NCBI GenBank assembly: GCA_022009815.1
Contig: CP091725.1
Location: forward strand, 1,426,001-1,490,000
Source: Bacteroidales bacterium
GTDB taxonomy: Bacteria > Bacteroidota > Bacteroidia > Bacteroidales > Muribaculaceae
Reading direction: 5' to 3'
Length of the DNA: 64,000 bases
Within the stretch, counting starts at the first letter, position 1, and every line of letters starts with the position of its first letter. The notes under the pieces were generated by a model, which searched no databases, was not told the DNA's origin, and saw only the letters and a list, made by a program, of their open reading frames with translations. Shown in pieces: positions 39,901-48,712 of this stretch. The position numbers and the translations under genes are program-made.

Positions 39901-40507
39901 ACAGCTTTTATCCCAAATCGGTCGTACATTTGCACAGTTCAATATTATTGAATAGATTTATCTTCAAATATCAGGTATCACAAGCATGGGATAAGGCAGA
40001 GAATCGTAAGGTAAAAACCGTTAATGACGTTCGGTCCCCATGCTTTTACATCTGAAGACTGGATAGTTCGTCATTAGTACGGTCATTTTTGTGGTTTGCT
40101 TTGTAACTGCTTGATTATAAACCTTTTGTTAATAGCGATTTCTAATGACCGCCATTAGAAAATAGGTTTTATAAATAACACACTGTCAGTGTATTGTAGA
40201 TTTGACCACAAATTATTCCACTTCTATTGACCGATTTGGGTTTAAAGAAAGCGTTGTTGGAATGGCGGAATATATTGCACTTTGCGCCAAAAGACAATGT
40301 CAACGTTGGCAGGCTCCCTTCAGCTGGCGTGCATGCCTATGCCAGCGGCGGCGCTCACGCGGTCGGATGCCGTTTCTGATATTCCAAGCGGTTTTGCTGT
40401 TATCATAAGGTACTTGTTTTTCGTATTGACAAAAAAACGGACGGCATGTTGCTGAAACACGCCGTCCGGCATTATCGTGATAAGGTTATGTTTGATTGTC
40501 GCCCTGC
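39901..40507. other. Palindrome-rich gene-free region at the right edge of the RM island
   Basis: About 600 bp without a credible gene (short ORFs lack a start context or homology). It holds several palindromes: TTTCTAATG-N5-CATTAGAAA at 40139-40161, ACACTG-T-CAGTGT at 40180-40192, and AAGCATGGG (39983-39991) complementary to CCCATGCTT (40038-40046). A G+C-rich 22-nt stretch at 40343-40364 also occurs at 7508-7529. It may mark an integration boundary. Confidence 0.4.
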
Positions 40508-41227
40508 TTATCTGGCGATGATTTTTTCCACTTTTGAACCAGTGCGGCGAATGTAGAGGCAACCCGGTGTCGGATTGTCAACACGCATGCCCTGCATGTT
40601 GTAATATTCTGGAGTGCCTTGCTCGTCAACGGTTATTTCGTCGACTCCGTCCTGAGCAGGAATCGTTACAAGAAACTTGTTGTGCGTGTTGCCGTTCATT
40701 GGTACGCCCTCAAGATAGTTGGCGAATGCAATCTGAAGGTAGTACATCTCGTTGTTGGGGAAGGTGATTTTCCCGTCGGCGAGTTTGCCGAACTCGATAC
40801 CATAGTCGGGATTGAGAAGATCCTCAAATGTGAATATTTCACTGTGAATATACAGACCTACCATGCAGCTGACAGACACGCCGCCATAGTTGCTGACACT
40901 GAAGCCCATGTCCTGCCATTCCATCCACACGTGCTCTGGGTCTTCGGCGTGGATATAAAGGTCGTTGGCTTTAAAGTTGTTTTTGTCACCGAAGTAGGGG
41001 CAATTGCCGTTGCCGAACGGGTTGACAAGGCGATAGTAGCCAGGTGTTGTTTCGCTCTCTTCTATCTCCACATCCCATGTGGCGAGGAAGCTTTCGTCAA
41101 TAGCCGAGAACATGTCATCACAGAATGTACCCGTGCCCAACTGTTTCCATCCGTCCTGTTTTTCGCGTGCGCCGACTGAAAGTGACAGGATAGCAAACAA
41201 TGCAACTAAAAGGTAGTTTTTTCTCAT
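40508..41227 (-). CDS. Secreted hypothetical protein with C-terminal sorting-type motif
   Basis: The 239-aa protein has a signal peptide (MRKNYLLVALFAILSLSVGA) and a beta-rich body of ~190 residues in which no known domain is recognised. The C-terminal part YYNMQGMRVDNPTPGCLYIRR resembles the Bacteroidota T9SS/por sorting end (Y-x-x-x-G-x-R...PG-x-Y-I-x-R). It is therefore probably exported across the outer membrane. Function is not inferable. Confidence 0.65.
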   Translation of the reverse strand: MRKNYLLVALFAILSLSVGAREKQDGWKQLGTGTFCDDMFSAIDESFLATWDVEIEESETTPGYYRLVNPFGNGNCPYFGDKNNFKANDLYIHAEDPEHVWMEWQDMGFSVSNYGGVSVSCMVGLYIHSEIFTFEDLLNPDYGIEFGKLADGKITFPNNEMYYLQIAFANYLEGVPMNGNTHNKFLVTIPAQDGVDEITVDEQGTPEYYNMQGMRVDNPTPGCLYIRRTGSKVEKIIAR

Positions 41228-41360
41228 ACAAAAAAGATTAATGTTATCCTAAAATCCGCAAGCAATCTCAATGGCAATCTCAATTGCAGTAAAGAGCTTG
41301 AACACTATGCATCATGATAGTATGAGCGTGAATTTTGTCCGATTTGTGCATACCTTCCCC

Positions 41361-42709
41361 TTACCCCACAATGCGACTTGAGGCAATACGCAGATTAAAA
41401 CCATAAGGAACGGACTTTATCCGAATCCAGTTTTGAAAGGTCTTGCATAAGCCCGGTTTTTCAGTATAGATATTCAGCACGTATTGCCTTGCTGTCATGA
41501 TCCACTTGGCAGGTACGGAGATGAAGCTGAAGACAAAAGCCTTTATGCGACTCGTTTCCTTTAGCCCGAAAGCCTTGGTGTCAAGCTTGCTAATGATGGT
41601 CTTATAGAAATTGTGTATCAATGCCGTAAGCAGAAGGAATACAGTGTTCTCTGACATGAACGACTTGGGGAGCCTGTTCCAGCCGAATCCGTTGTTCATA
41701 TCATCGAATATACGCTCTTTGCCCCCACGCTTGTTGTAAAATTCGACGATGTCTCTTGTTGATGAGTCATAATCGTTGGTAAGAATGGATCTGTAGGTGT
41801 ATTCACCTTCCCACAAGTCAAGCTCTCCATCCATGCGCTTTTTGTCTCTGGATGACAAGACGATAGCACTTGCCTTCCCATTTCTCAACGAGAATGGAAT
41901 TGAGTTCGAACTGGATGCCGTTAATCTCCTCCGTCTTCCATCCTCTCAGAGCAAAGATGTCATTGTAGAGCGAACTGCATCGGTTGGCACGGATGTAGAA
42001 ATGTTTGCAATGCTTCTCTATCTCACTGACGATTTCCTTCGAGCAGGAACCGCAGTCTGCCCTGAAGCGATTTACACGGATGTTCTGGGATTCCAGAAGA
42101 GCGAAGAATCTCTTATGGGTGTCTGCCTGATGAAAAACGCACATTCGTGTTACCATCGCTGTTCTCGATATAGACTATCTTGTCACCGATAACATATACG
42201 CCAGGCCTGTAGCCGAGGAACTTTTTGTAGGTCGGTTTTGCATCATACTTCTCCGTTTCAAGGAACTGATGGTCAAAGTCAACATCGTATTCCTCAATTT
42301 CCTTCAACTCGCCTGTAGAAACCAAAGCGTTTATAAGCAATGTGTTGAGTTTGTCTGCAGTATTGAAATCATAGGTCTTGCCTTGGTCGGAAGTATAGGA
42401 GATGTTTTCCTGTGTCAGTTCCTTGATGGCTCTGAGGATGGTATCAGAGCTGCATGTACGAAGGGTAGGATGATACGAGAGATGGCGCATCAGTTGTGAC
42501 GTTACATCTTCCACGCATGAGCCGCCACAGAAATAAACGCTCATCAGCGAACGGACTATCTCGCTGAACTGATATCCGAAGATACTGCTGCATCTCTGAC
42601 CCAGTGTTGAGTCGATAACGGGTGAAAGCATGGAGTCAAATTTCTCCATGATTGAAAAAATTCCTCCAAAAGGTGTGAGTTTCTCAGATTTAATTTGTAT
42701 TTTTGCCAT
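41361..42709 (-). mobile_element. IS1380-family transposase, interrupted by two frameshifts
   Basis: Reading from the ATG at 42709 (MAKIQIKSEKLTPFGGIFSI), three frame segments give ~448 aa of a DDE transposase of the IS1380 type: GGSCVEDVTSQL, DFDHQFLETEKY, then VNRFRADCGSCSKEIV (catalytic Asp region), then YTYRSILTNDYDSSTRDIVEFYNKRGGKERI...ALIHNFYKTII. Breaks lie at 42133-42137 (minus-strand T run of five; four would restore RFHQADTHKRFF) and near 41880-41900. Clear terminal inverted repeats could not be fixed by eye; a hairpin CCTGGGCAAC / GTTGCTCAGG at 42780-42804 lies just outside the start. The copy is defective as written, by mutation or sequencing error. Confidence 0.8.
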
Positions 42710-43000
42710 GTCATATTAGAGTTTTGCTTGTTTTCTTTTTGCAACACTAAGATAAGTGAAAATTCTGACATGGCAAAATCCTGGGCAACTTTTTGTTGCT
42801 CAGGAACTTATAAATAAAGTTAAATTATAGTGTTGCGGAATTAAGGGTTATAAAATAATTATCAACGTTACAAACTTATATTATTTGTATGATATATGCA
42901 ATAGATTTTCACAAAAACTGCATAAAAAATCAAAGGATGGCTTCCAGATTTGAAAACCATCCATTTTTTTGCTGTTGTGATTGACAAATGAAAGTCGGTG

Positions 43001-43750
43001 CTATTCGTTCATGATGTCGAGCGGGCCGGAGTAGTCGAGGTCGGGGATTACGGGGACTACAGAGCCGTAGCCTTGGGCGTTCCAATAGAGGTCGGTGTCG
43101 GTGGCTTCGGGTTCGTGGTTTTCGTATTTTCCCGTCAGGATGTAGAACGGTTTCCCTTCCGGACTTGTGTAGTGGGCATATTCTTCGGTCCATCGGCCGC
43201 GGCATGCGCGTGCGCGTCGGAAGCCTTTCACGACACCTCCTTTGGGGAAGTTCACGTTGAGGCACACGCCGTCGGGCAGTCCGCGCTCGATGACACGCCG
43301 CGTGATTTCGGTGACGTGCGGCATGCAGGCGTCGAAGTCGGCAGCCGAAGGGTTGTGGGTGCAAACGGAGAACCCTATGCTTGGGATGCCTTGCAGACAA
43401 CCCTCGATTACGGCACCCATCGTGCCTGAATAAATCACGGAGTTGCCCGTGTTTGAGCCGTGGTTGATGCCAGCCAGCACGAGGTCGGGTTGCTTGTCGA
43501 CGATGGCGTTGAGCGCAAGTTTGACGCAGTCGGCAGGGGTGCCGTTTACAGACCACATCTGCGCACCGTTGTAGTCGTCAATCCGTTTCGGCATAAGCAT
43601 TGTGTTGCAGGAAATGGCCGACGAGCCGCCGGAGCGTGGACCGTCGGGAGCGGCGACAATCACCGTGCCGAGCTCCGACACAGCGTTGACAAGACGGTGG
43701 ATGCCTTCCATCGTTATCCCGTCGTCGTTTGATATGAGAATGAGTGGCAT
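43001..43750 (-). CDS. surE: 5'/3'-nucleotidase SurE
   Basis: This metal-dependent phosphatase removes phosphate from nucleoside 5'- or 3'-monophosphates. The 249-aa protein starts with the signature LILISNDDGITMEG, whose Asp pair binds the metal; the nucleotide site AAPDGPRSGGSSAIS and LVLAGINHGSNTGNSVIYSGTMGA complete the active site. It is on the minus strand, and the CBS-nucleotidyltransferase gene ends 6 bp before its start. Confidence 0.93.
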   Translation of the reverse strand: MPLILISNDDGITMEGIHRLVNAVSELGTVIVAAPDGPRSGGSSAISCNTMLMPKRIDDYNGAQMWSVNGTPADCVKLALNAIVDKQPDLVLAGINHGSNTGNSVIYSGTMGAVIEGCLQGIPSIGFSVCTHNPSAADFDACMPHVTEITRRVIERGLPDGVCLNVNFPKGGVVKGFRRARACRGRWTEEYAHYTSPEGKPFYILTGKYENHEPEATDTDLYWNAQGYGSVVPVIPDLDYSGPLDIMNE

Positions 43751-43756
43751 GAAATT

Positions 43757-44791
43757 TTATTTTACGAGTTCCTGGGCATGGCGGAAATCGTCGGGCGAGC
43801 CAACGTCGAGCCATGTTCCGTTGATAGGGTGGTAGATTACTTTGCGCCCGTCGGCAACGAGCATTTCTATGAGGTCGGTTGCGTCAAAGACGGTGTCGTC
43901 GGGGATGCGGTCGAGCAGCGCGCGCCGCACGATGTAGATTCCCGCGTTGGCGTAGTAGTTGTAGGTTGGCTTTTCCTCCAGTCCGAGGATGCGGTTGCCT
44001 TCGCTTCTGAATATGGCGAGCGGCACCGACACCATGTATGGAATCGCCGCGATTGTCATGTCGGCCTGTTCCTCGATGTGCTGCAGGAACATGTCCTCAT
44101 AGCTTATTGTGGTAAACAGGTCGGAGTTCATTATCAGCACATTGTCGTGCGACAGCCCGTCGACAAGCTTGGCTGCTCCGATTGTGCCGAGTTTGCGTGG
44201 TTCGCGCACGCAGCGCACGTCGACGCCGCCCACCGGACGCGAGAAATGCTCATCGAGCTGCTCTGCGAGGTAGTTGGTCGTGACGGCAATGTTTCTCACC
44301 CCGTTCCTGGCAAGAGCCTCCACGTTGTAGTCGATGATGCACTTGTCGCCGATTTTGAGCAGCGGCTTCGGGGTGGTCAGTGTCAGCGGTCGCAGCCTCT
44401 CTCCGCGACCGCCAGCCATCATTATGGCGTCGAGCGGCAGGATGGAGTGGCAAGAAGTGAAGTCGTAGACCTCCACGATGCGGCATTCGCTGTCGAGGCA
44501 CGGCACGAGCGTGATTCCCTGTCGGCGCACCTCGCGCACCTTCTCCACGCTTATTTTGCCTTGTTCGAAGCGTCGGAAGTTGCGGTGCATTATCTCGCGG
44601 ACTGTCACGTCGAGCGAGCGTTTGGCAATCAGAAACCGTCGCACGTCGCCGTCGGTCAGAGTGCCTGTCATGCGTTGCTTGTCGTCGACGGCGAAAAGCA
44701 CCATCGATTGTCCCGACAGCCCGTTTATGCGCTCTATTGCCTCTATCAGAGAGGCGTCTTGGCTGATTATGTGTTTGCTGCAGTCGTACAT
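43757..44791 (-). CDS. CBS-pair nucleotidyltransferase (PtmE-like)
   Basis: The 344-aa protein has two N-terminal CBS motifs (~residues 10-115; VDDKQRMTGTLTDGDVRRFL) and a C-terminal NTP_transferase domain: MMAGGRGERLRPLTLTTPKPLL (~121-142), NSDLFTT (metal-binding Asp), and GLEEKP. It transfers NMP to a sugar phosphate. Proteins of this shape serve nonulosonate (legionaminic acid) pathways. The NeuA-type cytidylyltransferase at 46232, separated by adk and hpt, is compatible with that but not proof. It is next to surE (6 bp). Confidence 0.82.
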   Translation of the reverse strand: MYDCSKHIISQDASLIEAIERINGLSGQSMVLFAVDDKQRMTGTLTDGDVRRFLIAKRSLDVTVREIMHRNFRRFEQGKISVEKVREVRRQGITLVPCLDSECRIVEVYDFTSCHSILPLDAIMMAGGRGERLRPLTLTTPKPLLKIGDKCIIDYNVEALARNGVRNIAVTTNYLAEQLDEHFSRPVGGVDVRCVREPRKLGTIGAAKLVDGLSHDNVLIMNSDLFTTISYEDMFLQHIEEQADMTIAAIPYMVSVPLAIFRSEGNRILGLEEKPTYNYYANAGIYIVRRALLDRIPDDTVFDATDLIEMLVADGRKVIYHPINGTWLDVGSPDDFRHAQELVK

Positions 44792-44888
44792 TTGAAAAAA
44801 AAACTTATTGGAGTCCGAAATTATAGATAAAAATCGTAACGGGCAAATTCTGAATGATTATTTGATTGCAAATTGCGTAATCGTCGGG

Positions 44889-44932
44889 AAAAAACAAGCG
44901 CGGAAGCTTGAATTTCTACAAACTTCCGCGCT
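44889..44932 (-). terminator. Rho-independent terminator after adk
   Basis: AGCGCGGAAG (44897-44906) / CTTCCGCGCT (44923-44932), followed on the minus strand by TTGTTTTTT. Confidence 0.75.
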
Positions 44933-44954
44933 GTGTTGTAATTGATGCGTCGTG

Positions 44955-45536
44955 TTATTTTCCACATTTTGCCTTGATGGCAGACTTTATGCGGTCGAAA
45001 ATCTCATCAACGCTTCCCATGCCCTCGATGGCGAGGTATTCGCCTCCGTCCTCGTAGAATTTCTGCAGGGGCTGTGTCTGTGAGTGGTACACTTTCAAAC
45101 GACTTTTGATGGTCTCGAGATTGTCATCGCTGCGTCCCGACTCCTGTCCGCGTTTGAGCAGACGCTGTACGAGTTCGTCCTCGTCGACGTGCAGGCCTAC
45201 CACGGCATCGACTTTTGCGCCGCGCTCGGCAAGCATAGTCTTCAGAGCCTTTGCCTGCTCGATAGTGCGTGGGAAACCGTCGAAAATCACGCCGTCGCGT
45301 GCTTCCGGAGTGTTGTCGAGGATGTCGGCAAGAATGCTGATCATCAATTCGTCAGGAATCAATTGTCCTTTCGAAATATAGGCATCGGCAGTGCGGCCGA
45401 GTTCCGTGCCGCGTGCGATGTGGTCGCGCAGCACTTCTCCTGTAGAGATGTGGTGCAGGCCATAGTTCTTGATTAAGTTCTCGCTCTGAGTGCCCTTCCC
45501 GGAACCCGGAGCGCCAAAAATAACGATGTTGAACAT
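44955..45536 (-). CDS. adk: Adenylate kinase
   Basis: It balances ATP + AMP = 2 ADP. The 193-aa protein begins at 45536 (MFNIVIFGAPGSGKGTQ) with the P-loop at once; the longer ORF start lies in the preceding intergenic hairpin. AMP-binding ISTGEVLRD, DGFPRTIEQA and the C-terminal arginines are present. The LID is the short form without a zinc-finger insertion. It is on the minus strand, downstream of hpt, with a 66-bp gap that contains a hairpin at about 45559-45593. Confidence 0.93.
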   Translation of the reverse strand: MFNIVIFGAPGSGKGTQSENLIKNYGLHHISTGEVLRDHIARGTELGRTADAYISKGQLIPDELMISILADILDNTPEARDGVIFDGFPRTIEQAKALKTMLAERGAKVDAVVGLHVDEDELVQRLLKRGQESGRSDDNLETIKSRLKVYHSQTQPLQKFYEDGGEYLAIEGMGSVDEIFDRIKSAIKAKCGK

Positions 45537-45602
45537 AACTAATTGTAGATTTAAATGTTCGGGCTTCACCGTTTGCAATGATGAAGCCCGAAGATTATAG
45601 GG

Positions 45603-46145
45603 TTATAAATTACTTTCAAGGATGTATATATCCTTCAAGTTTCGGGCTTGTTCGTCAAGGTCGAGTCCGTAGCCGATGATGAATTTGGTCGGAATCTCGA
45701 AGCAGCAATAGTCGACGTTGACATCTACTTTTGCAGCAGAAGGCTTGCGCAGCAATGTGGCGAAACGGATTTCGGCAGGGTTCTGCTTTTTCAGTTCGGC
45801 AACGAGCTGCTGGGCGGTGTAGCCAGTGTCGACGATATCCTCGACAATCACAATTGTGCGTCCGGAGATGTCCTGGTCGAGTCCGAGCAGTTGCTTTACC
45901 GAACCAGTCGATTGCGTTCCGCAATAAGACTTGAACCTGATGAAAGAGATTTCCGATGGGAAATCGATCTGACGGAATAGGTCGGCGGCAAAAATAAATG
46001 CGCCGTTGAGCACGCACACAAACAAAGGGTTCTTGCTTTCGCAGTCTTTCTTTATTTCAGCTGCTACTTCTTTGATTCTTGCTTGAATCTTGTCGTTTGT
46101 AATGTAGGGAACAAACGTTTTATCGTCGATGACTACCTTGTCCAT
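45603..46145 (-). CDS. hpt: Hypoxanthine phosphoribosyltransferase
   Basis: The purine-salvage enzyme makes IMP or GMP from hypoxanthine or guanine and PRPP. The 180-aa protein starts at 46145 (MDKVVIDDKTFVPYI). The PRPP-binding motif is IVIVEDIVDTGYTAQQL (~residues 95-111); the N-terminal VLNGAFIFAADLFRQI and C-terminal FIIGYGLDLDEQARNL are typical. adk lies downstream in the same direction, a sensible purine-nucleotide pair. Confidence 0.92.
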   Translation of the reverse strand: MDKVVIDDKTFVPYITNDKIQARIKEVAAEIKKDCESKNPLFVCVLNGAFIFAADLFRQIDFPSEISFIRFKSYCGTQSTGSVKQLLGLDQDISGRTIVIVEDIVDTGYTAQQLVAELKKQNPAEIRFATLLRKPSAAKVDVNVDYCCFEIPTKFIIGYGLDLDEQARNLKDIYILESNL

Positions 46146-46231
46146 AAAGGGTTGGAATTTTAATAAATTGCGCAAATTTACGAATAATTAATTGTATTGC
46201 AATGCGTATATAGAAAAATGTGTGGACAAAA

Positions 46232-46933
46232 TTACAAAGACGCTTGAATATTGCGTTCTTTCATCAGATGTTCGGCGATGAGCCAGTCGAGCGGAGTGTC
46301 GAGGTCGATTGATCGGCCGGCATCCATCGGACACATTCTGCGGCGTTTGAACTTGCCGAGAGGCATCTGTCTGAGGCTTGTGGTGTTGATGACGTAGACC
46401 GCGCCGTTGTATTCCCACGCTTTCGGGGCATCCTGGCGCCGGGTGAAAGTCCCGTCGCCTTTCGAGATTTGCAGAAAACCGTCGTCGCCTTCCTCGAAGC
46501 AGTTGTAGTAGGGGTTGCTTTCCGCCTCTTTTACGGTCACCACCATGTCGATGTCGGGCGTGTAGAGCTCAAGGGCGCGGCGCACGTCGTCGGCGGTGCG
46601 CATTGGCGATGTTGGCTGCAGAAGCACGAGTCTGTCGTAGTCCACGCCTCGGTTGTGATAGAAGTCGAGGGCGTGCAGCATCACCTCGTATGAGCCGCTC
46701 TTGTCGGTGGCGAGGCTGTCTGGGCGCATGAACGGCACGTCGAGTCCCATTTTCCGTGCAGTCTCGGCGATTTCCGGGTCGTCGGTCGAGAGGCAGATGT
46801 CGCGGTCGTCGGCAAATTCGCGTGCCACGTTGATTGAGTATCCAATCAGCGGCAGTCCGCAAAGCGGACGTATGTTTTTATGCGGTATGCCTTTGCTTCC
46901 GCCGCGGGCAGGGATGAGATACAGGGTTTTCAT
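46232..46933 (-). CDS. NeuA-type acylneuraminate cytidylyltransferase
   Basis: The 233-aa protein starts at 46933 (MKTLYLIPARGGSKGIPHKN), which contains the CTP-binding signature. The other pattern elements are RPDSLATDKSGSYEVMLHAL and LLQPTSPMRTADDVRRAL. It activates a nonulosonic acid to the CMP-sugar. Whether the sugar is sialic, legionaminic or pseudaminic acid cannot be told. No other clear nonulosonate-synthesis genes lie in the window except the CBS-nucleotidyltransferase at 43757. Confidence 0.8.
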   Translation of the reverse strand: MKTLYLIPARGGSKGIPHKNIRPLCGLPLIGYSINVAREFADDRDICLSTDDPEIAETARKMGLDVPFMRPDSLATDKSGSYEVMLHALDFYHNRGVDYDRLVLLQPTSPMRTADDVRRALELYTPDIDMVVTVKEAESNPYYNCFEEGDDGFLQISKGDGTFTRRQDAPKAWEYNGAVYVINTTSLRQMPLGKFKRRRMCPMDAGRSIDLDTPLDWLIAEHLMKERNIQASL

Positions 46934-47014
46934 TGCAGCCAATGTGTTCGTAAACCAAACGGGGCTGTATCGTAGATGATGCAGCCCCGCTTGTATTTCG
47001 GTTTTTTGTAAATC

Positions 47015-47386
47015 TTATTTTGCAGGAGCCTGCTGAGCAGGAGCCGCTGCCGGAGCCTGAGCTGTTTTAGGAGCCTCTTTCTTGGCGGCAGGAGTGCCGA
47101 AGTTGGCCGGAGCTGTTGTCTGGGAAGGAACGTCCTGTGTGCGTGAAGCCTGTTCAGCCTGAGTGCCGCCGATAAAGAAAGCGGAAAGGATGCTGAGCAC
47201 GCAGATTACGATTGCGAGAGTCCAGGTTGCTTTTTCAACGAAGCTGTTCGTTTTGCGAACGCCGAGGATTTGGTTTGAACTTGCGTAGTTGGAAGCCAGA
47301 CCTCCACCTTTGGATTTCTGGATCAAAACGATGCCAATCATCAAGATTGAGGCAATCACAATGAAAATTACTAATGCTTTAAACAT
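47015..47386 (-). CDS. secG: Preprotein translocase subunit SecG
   Basis: The 123-aa inner-membrane component of SecYEG has two transmembrane helices (LVIFIVIASILMIGIVLIQ and WTLAIVICVLSILSAFFIG) flanking the conserved KSKGGGLASNYASSNQILG loop. The C-terminal ~45 residues are an Ala/Pro/Gln-rich tail (PAAAPAQQAPAK) usual in Bacteroidota. It is the last gene of the sigma-54 activator - lptE - TPR - secG operon, 5 bp from the preceding stop. Confidence 0.92.
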   Translation of the reverse strand: MFKALVIFIVIASILMIGIVLIQKSKGGGLASNYASSNQILGVRKTNSFVEKATWTLAIVICVLSILSAFFIGGTQAEQASRTQDVPSQTTAPANFGTPAAKKEAPKTAQAPAAAPAQQAPAK

Positions 47387-47391
47387 TTCTG

Positions 47392-48177
47392 TTATTGTTT
47401 ATTTTGTTTATATTTCTCGTTTTCAATCAGTTTCTTGAGGAAACGGATTTGGTCTGCAAAGTAAATACTTTTTTCTGAATAATTCAAACTTAATGATTGA
47501 ATAATTTCTAAAGCCTTTGCGAATTTATGCTGACGGATGTATATTTTTGCGAGACTCTCGCTCAGCAGCGACGGGTCGTCGTCGGCGACTGGGGCTGTTG
47601 GCTTTGGTGCGCGCGCCACTTCCTCCGCCACTTCGTCCGCCTGTCTGTCGGCATCGTTGTCGGCAGTCGACGGGAAGCGTCCGCTTTGCTGCCGGCTGCG
47701 CGTGATGAATTTGTTGATAAGACGGTCGTGTTCGTTTTCCTCTCCGTTCTCTTCGGGCTCGCTTTTCTCCTCCTCTTTTGCCAGCAGCTGCGCATAGTCG
47801 GGTGTCGGGTTGAAGATTCGCTGTTCGAGGGCGCGAGTCTCGGCGTCGTCGTTGTTGCCGAATGTGTCGAGGAAGTGCGATATTGTGTCCATTGTGGATT
47901 TTGTCTTGTTGTCTGTTTCAGTGTTGTGAATGCGTATTGCGGAACCGTCGTTGCCTACGAGATAGAAGAGGTCTTCGCGGTTTCCGATGGTTGTTGCCGC
48001 GCCGGCAAGCAGTTGCTGTCGTTGGCTGTCGGTCAGAGAGCCGTCCTGCATTCTCATCACCATTGCCGGAAGGAAATATGGGTAGTCGGCCATCAGCGAG
48101 CAGAATAGGCTGTCGTTGATGGCTGCACCGTTGGCAATGGCGCGGTCGAGACATTTGACGCGGTCGGTTTTCTCCAT
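47392..48177 (-). CDS. Acidic TPR-like protein of the lptE-secG operon
   Basis: The 261-aa protein starts at 48177 (MEKTDRVKCLDRAI). It has an acidic, low-complexity middle (EEEKSEPEENGEENEHDR, ~residues 125-145) and a C-terminal helical repeat (SLLSESLAKIYIRQHKFAKAL...SEKSIYFADQIRFLKK) of TPR form. No signal peptide or membrane helix is seen. The gene's position between lptE and secG is conserved in Bacteroidota to the best of my knowledge, and suggests an envelope-biogenesis or secretion link; function is unknown. Confidence 0.7.
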   Translation of the reverse strand: MEKTDRVKCLDRAIANGAAINDSLFCSLMADYPYFLPAMVMRMQDGSLTDSQRQQLLAGAATTIGNREDLFYLVGNDGSAIRIHNTETDNKTKSTMDTISHFLDTFGNNDDAETRALEQRIFNPTPDYAQLLAKEEEKSEPEENGEENEHDRLINKFITRSRQQSGRFPSTADNDADRQADEVAEEVARAPKPTAPVADDDPSLLSESLAKIYIRQHKFAKALEIIQSLSLNYSEKSIYFADQIRFLKKLIENEKYKQNKQ

Positions 48178-48196
48178 TTCTATATTGTTTGTAAGC

Positions 48197-48712
48197 TTAC
48201 CAGTTGCCTGCTGTGGCATTGAAAATCAGCATTACGAGTTCCTCGGTTATTTCCTCGCAGAGTTGGTCCTGGACGTTGGTCAGCATCTCAGAAGAGTCGA
48301 AGTCGCGAAACGCCGAGAACGACTGGTCGATTGAGTTCTTCGGCTGCTTGTGGTCGGTGTATTTCACGCGCACCGATATTGTCAGTCTTGTCTTTGATGC
48401 GTATGCGTCCTCGGTCACCGCCTGCGGGGTGAGCGAGTAGCCTGTAATCTCTCCCTCGACGCTCAGATCGGTGTTTGAGCTGTCGACAATCCGCAGTCGT
48501 GTCTGCTTGGTGTATGTGTCGGTGAGCTTGTTCTCAAACATCGGCTGCAGCGGAGCGTAGACCATTGCCGCTCGGATAGGAAACTGCCCGACGTTGATGG
48601 TCTTGTAGATAGAATAGTCGATGGCGGCGCCGTTCAGCTTGTAGCTGATGGTGCATGCGCTCAGTGCGACAATCATTGCCGCCACAATCCAGATGTATTT
48701 TAATTTGTTCAT
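48197..48712 (-). CDS. lptE: LptE-type LPS-assembly lipoprotein
   Basis: The 171-aa protein has a signal peptide with lipobox (MNKLKYIWIVAAMIVALSAC), followed by ISYKLNGAAIDYSIYKTINVGQF, typical of the Bacteroidota LptE family, and a mixed alpha/beta body. It would plug the LptD barrel in the outer membrane to insert LPS. Its ATG overlaps the activator stop as ATGA (48709-48712). The uncorrected reading frame is fused to the activator because of a frameshift just upstream. Confidence 0.8.
   Translation of the reverse strand: MNKLKYIWIVAAMIVALSACTISYKLNGAAIDYSIYKTINVGQFPIRAAMVYAPLQPMFENKLTDTYTKQTRLRIVDSSNTDLSVEGEITGYSLTPQAVTEDAYASKTRLTISVRVKYTDHKQPKNSIDQSFSAFRDFDSSEMLTNVQDQLCEEITEELVMLIFNATAGNW

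Noticed and set aside
40202..40408. 68-aa ORF in the gap after the RM island
   Set aside because: No homology or ribosome-binding context, and it runs through the shared G+C-rich repeat and palindromes.
41340..42804. Terminal inverted repeats and target duplication of the IS1380-type element
   Set aside because: I could not find a convincing matched pair; the CCTGGGCAAC hairpin lies on one side only.
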